This document shows positions 38,630 to 47,841 of a stretch of DNA of 64,000 bases, in pieces. A program made the translations under genes and the position numbers. Origin of the DNA: Clostridium_I sp963725425 (GTDB taxonomy: Bacteria > Bacillota > Clostridia > Clostridiales > Clostridiaceae); the NCBI GenBank assembly GCA_963725425.1, contig CAVRYJ010000006.1, forward strand, positions 248,001 through 312,000, in the 5' to 3' direction. The notes beneath the pieces are model-generated. The model saw only the letters and a program-made list of their open reading frames with translations. It was not told the origin of the DNA and searched no databases. Every line of letters starts with the position of its first letter. The first letter of the stretch is position 1.

Positions 38630-39340
38630 ATGGCTAAATTAAAAAGAGAATTGGGTGAAGGTCCAATTTACACTATAATGAATTATACATTTTGGCTTTT
38701 TTTAGGCAATTTGTATTTTCTACTCCTCAATATTCCACTACTTTTCATATTATTTGTATTTTTAGCTAATGGTGAAAAACCACTTCCAGCGGGGTTTAAT
38801 TATATTTTTATTATATGTTGTATCCCAATAGCGCCTGCTGCAACGGCTCTCTTTAGTGTAATGGGAAAACTTACTCGAGAAAAAGATCTAAATATCACAA
38901 AAGACTTTTTCAAAGCTTATAAAACTAATTTTTTTCAATCATTGTTTTTGGGTGCTCTAGAAATAATTGTAATATTTATACTATCTATTGATATTAGATT
39001 ATCTATTTCAAATGGTTATCCACAGGCTTTACCTGTTTTTCTTTTAATGCTTATAGCTTTTATTTTTTTAATGAGCCTGTATGTATTCCCAATAATTTCA
39101 AGATTTTATTTAAGTACAAAAGATATTCTTAAAACCGCTACATATTATACCATTAGAAAATTTCATATTACAGCTTTAAATTTCGCTAGTTTTCTAGTTG
39201 TAGGTTTTATATTTTTTAAAGTTACTACATGTATATTATTATTTATATCAAGTATTATCTGTTATCAAATAATGTTTTGTCAGCAGAAAATATTGTTGGA
39301 AATTGAAGAAAAACTAAAAAAAGACTCTGAAGCGGTCTAA
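38630..39340 (+). CDS. YesL-family (DUF624) membrane protein
   Basis: The 236-residue protein has five or so hydrophobic helices and the family's N-terminal segment GPIYTIMNYTFWLFLGNLYF. YesL proteins are encoded beside oligosaccharide importers and YesM/YesN pairs in many Firmicutes, but their molecular role is unknown; a part in transporter assembly or sensing has been guessed. ATG 38630 follows GGAGGAA. It ends 4 bases before the convergent AraC gene, with no room for a terminator between them. Confidence 0.82.
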   Translation: MAKLKRELGEGPIYTIMNYTFWLFLGNLYFLLLNIPLLFILFVFLANGEKPLPAGFNYIFIICCIPIAPAATALFSVMGKLTREKDLNITKDFFKAYKTNFFQSLFLGALEIIVIFILSIDIRLSISNGYPQALPVFLLMLIAFIFLMSLYVFPIISRFYLSTKDILKTATYYTIRKFHITALNFASFLVVGFIFFKVTTCILLFISSIICYQIMFCQQKILLEIEEKLKKDSEAV

Positions 39341-39343
39341 TAA

Positions 39344-40107
39344 TTAGGATGGCTTTTGTTTGTACTTATATGGAGTGTATCCTGTCATTTGTTTGAACTG
39401 CCGGTAGAAGTGTTCTACATTATTATATCCACAGAGAAATGCCACTTCAGCAATTGTATGGGTGCCATGTACCAGATATTCTTTGGCGAGGCGAATCCTG
39501 ATATTGATTACGTCATCCATGCAGGAGATGCCAAAGGTATTTTTATAGATTGTCTGTAGATAGCCTGGACTGATGTGGAGAAAATCAGCCATACGGGACA
39601 CAGTCCAATGGTTACCAGGTTTATTATGTATTTCTTTGCGAAGGGTTAAGAGTTTATAATATTGGGTAGAAACACCAGCATGGTAGTAGGATTCCAAAAA
39701 TTTGTTAAACATGGTTCTTAGCAGATAGTCTATTGATGATTCTTTATAATCTTTATTAAAAAAGTTCTCAGTGGCAAGTAATTCAAACAGCATGTGGCAA
39801 TATTTAGGATCATCTAAAGAAAAAGGAACACCCAGAGGAAGTATTGTTTCAGTAATATAGGATTCATTAGAATCAAAACGTATCCAGTCATTGATGTATT
39901 TGTCATCACACGCCCGATAGTATATTTTCTGGTGGGGGCAATATAGTACGGCACTATAAGCAGGATATTGCTTTATTTCGCCATTGACCCAAAAAAAGCG
40001 GGAGTATGAGTAAGGAGAAGAAGCCAACAGTCATGCCCATCAGGAATATCAAAAACAAAACTGTTAGCATGGTAAGCATCACAGCCGACATAGTGAATAT
40101 TTATCAT
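39344..40107 (-). pseudogene. AraC-family regulator with cupin-type sensor, frameshifted
   Basis: ATG 40107 follows AGGAG and begins MINIHYVGCDAYHANSF. The frame breaks at the run of seven A on the + strand (39991-39997). One more base continues it as FFWVNGEIKQYPAYSAVLY, through a sugar-binding cupin fold to a two-HTH AraC domain (HWTVSRMADFLHISPGYLQ, IAEVAFLCGYNNVEHFYRQF), ending at 39344. The restored length of about 254 residues is a normal single-component sugar regulator. Divergent from the GH43 genes at 40252, it likely controls them. Confidence 0.85.
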
Positions 40108-40251
40108 AGTTATTCTCCTAATCTTAGAATATATCAATTTTTGATTAGTATATATCATTGTTTCAAAGGAGTCAATACTTTATAATTTTCATTATAAATC
40201 AAGAGAAACTATATGGTAGTAGTGTATTATAATTTATGGAGGATAAGGTAA

Positions 40252-42079
40252 ATGATAGAAGATAAAACAGCAACTAAAGGAAGCATTTCTAATCTATACT
40301 CGAACACCAGTCCAAGATTTGTATTCATCACATCTTGCTTATAGTGCGCATTTGGCATATAGCAGCGATGGTATATCCTATGAAACATTAAACCAAAACT
40401 ACGGGATTTTGTTTGCATCATCAACGGTAGCTTACAATAATACAATATGCGAAAAAGGATTGAAAAGCCCATATCTGTTCTATACAGCTAATGGAGGTTT
40501 TGGTATAGTTGCTGTCAGAATCAATGCTGATGGCAGTGATGATGGGGAGAGTAAAGGAAAAGTAATGATGTGGACTTCTGAAGATCTTTTCCATTTTAAG
40601 GAGATTGGTCTAATGGATTTGCACAAAGATGCTTATGTGGAGGAAGTTATCTGCGAATATAATTTTCTTACAGGCATGTATGTAATTAGCTGGAAAGATG
40701 GAGATGGTAATTTATACAAAAATACATTATATGATATAAATGATCTGGGCAGTGTATCATGCGCAGAAACTGGCATTACTATTTCATATACTACTGCAGT
40801 AACAGCGCCAGAAGGAGCTGTTAAAGGAAATGTGCTGAAGGTAGATGCACAGTTTGGTGTGGAGCTTCTCATGAAATGGTCACCTCTTCAGAATATAGAT
40901 GTAAAAGTCCCTGATTTAATAAAGGCGGTTTCTGTGAATGAAGTAAATGCAGTTACAGCAACAGCAGTCTATAGCGATGGCTCCACAGCAAATAAACAGA
41001 TTATATGGGATACGGACAAAATTGACTTTTCAAAATCAGGTACATATGACATTACAGGCACTGTCACTCAGGATGTATATCCGTTCCCATTAGCTATTGG
41101 ATATGCCGACCCAGATGTTATTCAGTGGAATGGTAAATATTATTTTATTGCAACCAATGATAATATCAATGATATTGGATTATATGTACGTGAAGCAGAT
41201 ACAGTATTAGGATTGTTTGAAGAAGGAGTAAAGGAATATTTAATATTAGGTGTAAATGAATCTAAAGGACTGGTCCAGACTTTCTGGGCACCAGAATTTC
41301 ATGAAATTGGGAATGAATTGTATATTTTATTTGCTGTCAGTGGAAATATATGGGGACCTCAATCCCATGTTATGAAGTTAAAAAGGAATGGCAATATTAT
41401 AGATCTTGCTTGCTGGGAAGATCCGATTCGCATCATGAAAATAGACGGAACATATTTGGCAACGACGGGTATTACGCTAGATATGACTTATTTTGAAGCA
41501 TATGGAGTATCATATTTGGTGTGGTCATATCGTAATCGTATATTTGACCCTGAGGATACTGGTTCCATACTTTACATTGCAACTATTAATCCGGCTAGAC
41601 CTTGGGAGCTGACAAGCAAACCTGTATTGCTGTCAAGGCCATTATATGGCTGGGAGAATAATGAGCATACTATTAATAACGAAGGACCTTTTGCTATCGT
41701 AACAGAAGAATACGTATACATTACATATTCAGGGGGTGCAGCAGGTGGGTATACCTATGTGCTTGGTCTGCTAACAATCAAGAAAGGTGATAATTTACTG
41801 GATTCTAATAACTGGATTAAAAACAATGCACCTGTTTTATCCTACTACTCTGTAAAAGATGAGTATGGTCCAGGCCATAATTCATTTTTCAAAGATAAAT
41901 ATGGGAATCTGATGATTGCTTATCATGCACAGGAATCCTTAAAAGGAAGTCCGAGATGTACAGCAATTCGCCGAGTACATTTTAATAGCACTGGTATTCC
42001 GGTATTTGATATGTCGGTTGAACGTGATTTAAATGCAGAACTTGCTCATGTAAGCATGAAGGTTGTAGTTGAAGTTTGA
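40252..42079 (+). pseudogene. GH43-family glycosidase with Ig-like linker, N-terminal frameshift
   Basis: ATG 40252 after GGAGG starts the gene, but the body is in another frame. Removing one A from GAAGAT near 40259 joins MIE to IKQQLKEAFLIYTRTPVQDLYSS and an uninterrupted frame to 42079 (about 608 residues). The first 200 residues look like a propeller-type domain, followed by a bacterial Ig-like module (AVYSDGSTANKQIIWD) and a GH43 catalytic propeller with the general base in YADPDVIQWNGKYYF and TFWAPEFHEI. GH43 enzymes cut xylose or arabinose side chains and oligomers. No signal peptide is present, so it is cytoplasmic. Confidence 0.75.
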
Positions 42080-42138
42080 TATCTATAAAAAACTGCCAAG
42101 GGCAGTGGTCCGTAACTATGAAAGGAATGGTAATAATT

Positions 42139-43560
42139 ATGAAAAAGCAAGGATTTAATCCATATCTTCCATCTTGGGAGTATATCCCTGATGGAGAACC
42201 CTATGTATTTGGTAACAGAGTATATGTGTATGGCTCCCATGACAGATTTAACGGCCATTCATATTGCCTGAATGATTATGCATGCTGGTCAGCACCTGAA
42301 GATGACTTATCTGATTGGAGGTACGAAGGGGTTATTTATAAAAAGACTGATGACCCTAAAAATCAGGATGGAGAAGCATGCCTATATGCTCCGGATGTTA
42401 CAGTAGGACCAGATGGACGATATTATTTGTATTATTGTTTAGATCATCTACCTATCGTGTCTGTGGCAGTTTGTAGTACACCGACTGGCAAATATGAATT
42501 TTATGGATATGTGCATTATCAGGATGGTACAATACTAGGTTATAAAGATGTTGATGAGCCTCAGTTTGATCCCGGTGTTCTGACAGAAGAAAATAATGTA
42601 TATCTTTATACCGGTTTTTGCTGGAGAGGTGATGCATCAAGAAAGGGTCCAATGGTAACATTGCTCGATACAGATATGATTACTATAAAAGAAGCTCCGA
42701 TAACTTTAGTACCAAGTGCACCCTATAGTAAGGAATCCGGATTTGAAGGACATGAATTCTTTGAAGCATCTTCCATTAGAAAGGTAGGGGAAACATATTA
42801 CTTCATCTATTCATCTATTAATATGTATGAACTTTGCTATGCAACTAGTAAATATCCTAACAAAGGTTTTGTATATGGGGGAACTATTGTAAGCAATAAT
42901 GATTTATATATAGATTCCTACAAACCTGCGCAGCAGCCAATGTTCTACGGCTATAATAACCACGGAAGCATTGTTGAAATCAAGGGTAAATGGTATATTT
43001 TCTATCATAGACACACCAATGGTACTAATTTTAGTAGACAAGGATGCATAGAGCCTATTGAGATACTTGAGAACGGCAGTATTCCTCAGGTGGAGATGAC
43101 ATCCTGTGGACCTAATGGCGGACCGCTAGTTGGTAGAGGTGAATACCCTACATATATTGCATGTAATTTGTTTTGCAAGGAGGTCGCTACATATACAGCA
43201 GGACCAGGAGAATGGATGGACTGCCGATTTCCTAAGATTACGCAGGATGGCAAGGATGGAGACAAAGAAACCGGATATATTGCAAATATGAGAGATGGAG
43301 CTACAGCAGGTTTCAAGTATTTTGATTGTAAAGGAATAACAAAGATTACAATCAAAGCTCGTGGAGGATTGGGATTTGGAGGAGCCTTTGAAATAATGAC
43401 AGAATGGAATGGCACTCCAATTGCTAGAATTCAGACAGAAACAACTAATGAATGGAAGGAGTACTCCTCAAATATTTCAATATCAGATGGCGTACATTCT
43501 CTGTATTTTAGGTATGTTGGTAGAACTCAGCAGAGTCTTGCTTCCTTTACATTAGAATAA
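42139..43560 (+). CDS. GH43 xylosidase/arabinofuranosidase with C-terminal CBM6-like domain
   Basis: The 473-residue protein has a five-blade GH43 domain: general base region FNPYLPSWEYIPDGEPYVFG, YAPDVTVGPDGRYYLYYC, and acid region FFEASSIRKVGETYYFIYS. Residues 355-473 form a beta-sandwich with WMDCRFPKI and GFKYFDCKGITKI, typical of CBM6. Such enzymes release xylose or arabinose from oligosaccharides. No signal peptide means cytoplasmic action after import. ATG 42139 is used; an in-frame ATG at 42127 is possible but sits on the ribosome site. It follows the first GH43 by 59 bases, probably in one operon. Confidence 0.88.
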   Translation: MKKQGFNPYLPSWEYIPDGEPYVFGNRVYVYGSHDRFNGHSYCLNDYACWSAPEDDLSDWRYEGVIYKKTDDPKNQDGEACLYAPDVTVGPDGRYYLYYCLDHLPIVSVAVCSTPTGKYEFYGYVHYQDGTILGYKDVDEPQFDPGVLTEENNVYLYTGFCWRGDASRKGPMVTLLDTDMITIKEAPITLVPSAPYSKESGFEGHEFFEASSIRKVGETYYFIYSSINMYELCYATSKYPNKGFVYGGTIVSNNDLYIDSYKPAQQPMFYGYNNHGSIVEIKGKWYIFYHRHTNGTNFSRQGCIEPIEILENGSIPQVEMTSCGPNGGPLVGRGEYPTYIACNLFCKEVATYTAGPGEWMDCRFPKITQDGKDGDKETGYIANMRDGATAGFKYFDCKGITKITIKARGGLGFGGAFEIMTEWNGTPIARIQTETTNEWKEYSSNISISDGVHSLYFRYVGRTQQSLASFTLE

Positions 43561-43997
43561 TTAATTCAGTATATATTATTATACATTTTTGTGTTTATTT
43601 TAAAAAATCAGTCAGGAGGTTAAGAATAAACATGTGACTATATCAGAAATGAAAAAAAGTTAAAATGCAAATAATTAATGCATTTCTTTTGGAGGAATGC
43701 ATTTTTAATATATGCTCCTAAACAAAAAAATCGGTTTATATGAATCTTAAAAATGGACAATTTAATCTTAAAAATTAACAATTTATTTAAACTCAGACAT
43801 TTATTACAATATATATATGGGGATAGTTTATACACGAATTACTTATTAACGCATGTTTACAGGTTTGTAAACGTTTTTTCGTTGCATTTGTTTATATTGA
43901 TAATTGAACCTGTAGAATTTCATGAAGTACAATATATTAACTAAGAAGTATAAATGAATCCTGTTTTATATAAAAATAAATAAAATAGTGAGGTGAC
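43561..43997. other. Regulatory region upstream of importer 2
   Basis: No gene is supported. A stem built on AATGCA...TGCATT near 43665-43705 could be a terminator-like structure after the GH43 genes. A palindrome and cre-like site are listed separately. Confidence 0.5.
43855..43879 (+). promoter_or_regulatory. cre site and overlapping palindrome before importer 2
   Basis: TTGTAAACGTTTTTT at 43865-43879 fits cre at 14 of 15 positions. It overlaps a perfect inverted repeat GTTTACA-GGTT-TGTAAAC at 43855-43872. It lies 119 bases before the first permease of importer 2. CcpA or another LacI/AraC-type protein could bind here. Confidence 0.65.
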
Positions 43998-44921
43998 ATG
44001 ATGGAATTATTAAAAAATAAAAAAAAGATTGAATCCATAAAAAAGTTCTTGTATATTCTACCATTCATGGTTTTACTCGCAGTATTTTCTTATTATCCAT
44101 TATATGGTTGGATTTATGCATTCTATGATTATCGGCCACCAATTCCATTGGCTCACTCACAATTTGTCGGTTTAATGTGGTTCCATTCTATGATTGCAAA
44201 CCAAGTAAAGGTTAATCAGTTGTTACAAGTAATCATGAATACTTTTGGAATCAGCGGGTTAACCATTCTATTTTCCTGGCTTCCTATGATATTCGCCATA
44301 TTTTTGAATGAAATTAAAAGAATACGGTTTCGTAAGTTTGTTCAGACCGTAACAACTCTGCCAAATTTCATTAGTTGGGTTTTGGTATTCTCGATAGCAT
44401 TTTCTATGTTTTCCAGCACAGGTATGGTTAACAACTTACTTAAGCATTTAGGACTTATCTCTTCACCAATATTATTCCTTCAATCGTCTAGCCACATGTG
44501 GCTGAAAATGTGGGTGTGGACTACCTGGAAAGTATTAGGTTGGTCGGCTATCATGTATATTGCTGCACTATCAGGTGTCGATGAATCTTTATATGAAGCT
44601 GCACAAGTGGATGGAGCAACAAGAATGCAGGTTATTCGTCATATTACTATACCAAGTTTGCTACCTACATATTTTGTTTTACTTATGCTTAGCATAGCTA
44701 GTTTTCTTAACAATGGAATGGAGCAATATTATGTATTCCAAAATGCATTTAATAAAAATTCCATACAGGTTTTGGATTTATACGTATACAATTTGGCAAT
44801 GGGTGGTGGTAGCTATTCCATTTCCGTAGCTATAAGTATGCTAAAAAGTTTAATAAGCGTTGTGCTTCTTTTAATGGTAAACGTTCTTTCAAAGTTGCTG
44901 AGAGGAGAGTCTATTGTATGA
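43998..44921 (+). CDS. ABC sugar importer permease, LplB-type (importer 2)
   Basis: The 307-residue protein has six helices and the EAA loop SLYEAAQVDGATRMQVIR. It is a close paralogue of the permease at 34785. Its last codons overlap the next permease gene by 4 bases (ATGA), showing tight translational coupling. The ribosome site GAGGTGA precedes two possible starts, ATG 43998 and the in-frame ATG 44001 right after it. The oligosaccharide substrate is unknown. Confidence 0.9.
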   Translation: MMELLKNKKKIESIKKFLYILPFMVLLAVFSYYPLYGWIYAFYDYRPPIPLAHSQFVGLMWFHSMIANQVKVNQLLQVIMNTFGISGLTILFSWLPMIFAIFLNEIKRIRFRKFVQTVTTLPNFISWVLVFSIAFSMFSSTGMVNNLLKHLGLISSPILFLQSSSHMWLKMWVWTTWKVLGWSAIMYIAALSGVDESLYEAAQVDGATRMQVIRHITIPSLLPTYFVLLMLSIASFLNNGMEQYYVFQNAFNKNSIQVLDLYVYNLAMGGGSYSISVAISMLKSLISVVLLLMVNVLSKLLRGESIV

Positions 44922-45856
44922 GTAACGTTGTTGTAAATTCTAAAAGTAATAAAAAAGTACAAGATAGCGCTTCAGATAGACTGATTACTGCAATAAGTTA
45001 TGTTATATTTGCACTGTTTTCCTTTATTTGTTTATATCCATTCTACTATATCTTTATAAATTCAATAAGTGCGAATGATTTAAGCGCTAATGGAAATATT
45101 ATATTTTTTCCACGGGGTATACAATTTAAGAACTACATAGATGTATTTAAAATACCAGGACTTTGGGACGCTGTAAAAATTTCTGTGGGAAGAACAGTGA
45201 TTGGGGCAGCGTTAACCGTTGGAACATCCGCTTTTCTAGGTTTTATGTTTTCTCAGCAAGATATGTGGTTAAGAAAATTCTGGTATCGATTCACTATTAT
45301 TACAATGTATTTTAATGCCGGTATTATTCCTTGGTATCTAACAATGAAAAGTTTGCATTTAACTAATAACTTTTGGGGATATATATTGCCGGGAATTGTA
45401 ACTCCTTTTTTCATCATTCTGGTAAAGACTTTTGTTGAATCAGTACCTGCGGAATTGCAGCAGGCTGCTGCAATTGACGGGGCGGGTATAATGACTTTCT
45501 TTTTTAAGATATTGCTACCTGTTATTCAGCCAATATTAGCTACGATAGCCATATTTGCAGCAGTAGGGCAATGGAATTCGTTCCAAGATACATTGCTACT
45601 AGTTACTGACAGCAAGTTGAATACTTTGCAGTATATCTTATACCAATATATCAACCAAGCAAGTTCTTTATCAAGCATGATGAATTTGCAAAATAGTAGC
45701 TCTACTACGATAATGAATTCGCTGGCATCGAAGCAGACGCCTACCTCTGTACGTATGACCGTTACTGTTGTTGTTGTTGCTCCTATTATATTAGTTTACC
45801 CAATTTTTCAAAGATTTTTCGTGAAAGGGATTATGATTGGTTCCGTAAAAGGTTAA
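44918..45856 (+). CDS. ABC sugar importer permease, YtcP/AraQ-type (importer 2)
   Basis: The 312-residue permease has six helices and the EAA loop QQAAAIDGAGIMTFFFKILLP, with the C-terminal PTSVRMTVTVVVVAPI segment common to the family. It is intact, unlike the frameshifted paralogue at 35772, with which it shares SISANDLSA-type and IPWYLTMKSLHLTNNF-type segments. It is coupled to the upstream permease by a 4-base overlap and followed 49 bases later by the binding protein. Confidence 0.92.
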   Translation: MSNVVVNSKSNKKVQDSASDRLITAISYVIFALFSFICLYPFYYIFINSISANDLSANGNIIFFPRGIQFKNYIDVFKIPGLWDAVKISVGRTVIGAALTVGTSAFLGFMFSQQDMWLRKFWYRFTIITMYFNAGIIPWYLTMKSLHLTNNFWGYILPGIVTPFFIILVKTFVESVPAELQQAAAIDGAGIMTFFFKILLPVIQPILATIAIFAAVGQWNSFQDTLLLVTDSKLNTLQYILYQYINQASSLSSMMNLQNSSSTTIMNSLASKQTPTSVRMTVTVVVVAPIILVYPIFQRFFVKGIMIGSVKG

Positions 45857-45905
45857 CACGGTACTTTTATAAGGAATCATCAAAAAAATTTAAGGGGGAT
45901 TTCAA

Positions 45906-47645
45906 ATGGAACACAAAAAAGTAAAAATGCAGATATTGACATTAATTACTAGTTCACTTCTGGTATTGGGATTATTCACAGGATGTAACAGTACAACCCC
46001 AAAAAAAGACACTGCAAACTCCAGCACTAATAATGAACCGTTGACACTGACCGTCTTTGATGACGCAGCAAACTACCAGGGAGAACAAAAAGGATGGTTT
46101 GCACAAGTTATCAAGAAAAAGTTTAATATTACGCTGAATTTTCTTGCTCCAAATGTATCAGGTGCAAGTTTGTATCAGACGAGAGCAGCAGCCGGTGATC
46201 TGGGAGATATACTGATTATTGACAACAATCAGTTGTCAGATTGTATAAAATCAGGTTTGGTAATGGATTTATCTAGTAGTATCAAAAATTATCCGAATTT
46301 GAATAAATACTTTAGCGAATTCCAGTATTTCAATAAGACATTTGATAAGGTTGCAAACCCAAATGGTCTTATTTATGGATTGCCAACAAACACGACACCT
46401 ACTTCACCAACCTCATATACAGCACAAATTCCATACTCAAGTCCAATACTACCATATGACTATTATACAAAGATGGGATCTCCTAAAATGAATAGTCTGG
46501 ATGATCTTCTAAATGTATTGAAAGCCATGCAAAAAGCAAATCCAAAGGCTCCAAACGGCAAGCCGACTTATGGTATTACCTTATGGAAAGACTGGGACAA
46601 TAACATCATGGAGAATGTACACTGGTTATGCAACTGGTATGGCTATGAGATACCTTCAGATACAAGTTCAGTAATGGTTAATGCAGCTGGTCAGGCACAG
46701 TCTATTACAGATGAAAATAGCATGTATTACCAAATTTTAAAATTTTACTATGGTGCAAATCAGATGGGTTTAGTGGATCCTGACTCCGCTTCACAGGATT
46801 GGAATACTGTGTCGCAGAAATTGACCAATAAGCAGGTTCTTCTCTTATGGTACAATTGGGAAACAGGTTTCTACAACACTATTGCAAGAGGTAAAAACAA
46901 TGATGGATATGCATCTGTTCCAATAAGTAATTTGAAAATCATCCAGGATGGTGATGCTTATTATGGCGATGGCAGAACGTTTGCTATCGGTTCAAAAGCT
47001 AAGGACCCTAAGAGGATAATGCAATTTTTGGATTGGTATTCATCTCCTGAAGGCTTGAATTATCTGGCAAGTGGCATTGAAGGCTTTAATTATATAAAGC
47101 AATCTAATGGAAAACTTGCATTAACTGAGACAGGACAAACTGCATTTCAAAATAATACACCAGTACCTAAAGAATATGGCAGTGGTGGATATCAAGACGG
47201 TCAGAGTAAAGTAAATATTGAGCTTATAAATGATTTGGCTAAAGATACTGGTACCAGTGAAACTTTTAATAATAATTTCTGGAGTTCAACAATTGAAACG
47301 AATAAAACAACGTTGACTAATAATTGGATGAAAGCGTATAATGCGGAAAACGCTGTAGATTATTATAAGAAAAACAAAATGATTGATGTTGTGCCAAATA
47401 TCAACGTAAATTTCGGAACCGATTCTTCCGAAATTACGAATGCTCGTAACCAATGTAAGCAAGTACTTTTGGATACATCCTGGAAAATGGTATTCGCAAA
47501 AAACGAAAATGAATTCAACCAACTGTGGAAAAACATGAAGACCCAATTGGAAGGTCTCGGATGGAATAATCTATTATCTACTGATAAGGTAAGAGTTAAA
47601 AATTTAATTGATTTACGTAAGCAAGTAACTTCTAAGAGGAAGTAA
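45906..47645 (+). CDS. Extracellular sugar-binding lipoprotein (importer 2)
   Basis: The 579-residue protein has a lipoprotein signal ending LGLFTGC and a two-domain LplA-type binding fold. It pairs with the two permeases directly upstream in the same order as importer 1, and the two binding proteins share many segments (LVDPDSASQDWN versus LVDPDSISQKSD). ATG 45906 follows AAGGGGGA. Xylo-oligosaccharides are a fair guess for the ligand, since GH43 genes precede and a GH120-like gene follows. Confidence 0.9.
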   Translation: MEHKKVKMQILTLITSSLLVLGLFTGCNSTTPKKDTANSSTNNEPLTLTVFDDAANYQGEQKGWFAQVIKKKFNITLNFLAPNVSGASLYQTRAAAGDLGDILIIDNNQLSDCIKSGLVMDLSSSIKNYPNLNKYFSEFQYFNKTFDKVANPNGLIYGLPTNTTPTSPTSYTAQIPYSSPILPYDYYTKMGSPKMNSLDDLLNVLKAMQKANPKAPNGKPTYGITLWKDWDNNIMENVHWLCNWYGYEIPSDTSSVMVNAAGQAQSITDENSMYYQILKFYYGANQMGLVDPDSASQDWNTVSQKLTNKQVLLLWYNWETGFYNTIARGKNNDGYASVPISNLKIIQDGDAYYGDGRTFAIGSKAKDPKRIMQFLDWYSSPEGLNYLASGIEGFNYIKQSNGKLALTETGQTAFQNNTPVPKEYGSGGYQDGQSKVNIELINDLAKDTGTSETFNNNFWSSTIETNKTTLTNNWMKAYNAENAVDYYKKNKMIDVVPNINVNFGTDSSEITNARNQCKQVLLDTSWKMVFAKNENEFNQLWKNMKTQLEGLGWNNLLSTDKVRVKNLIDLRKQVTSKRK

Positions 47646-47708
47646 TCAGTGTGGGGAAACAAGTTCAACCTTAAAAATATTTATAAAAAATTTGTTTCTC
47701 TCAAAGAG

Positions 47709-47751
47709 ATATGCAAGTTGTGGCTGGAAGGCTGTTTTACAACTTGCATAT
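47709..47751 (+). terminator. Hairpin after binding protein 2
   Basis: ATATGCAAGTTGT and ACAACTTGCATAT pair perfectly around a 17-base loop, followed by T-rich DNA. It separates importer 2 from the GH120-like gene and may reduce read-through. Confidence 0.7.
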
Positions 47752-47841
47752 TTATATCAAGTTTTGTTTCTTACTTACAATGGGTAAGTATTAGTTATAT
47801 TACTTATCCTTTTTTTATATAAAAAAAGAGGGGCGAATAAA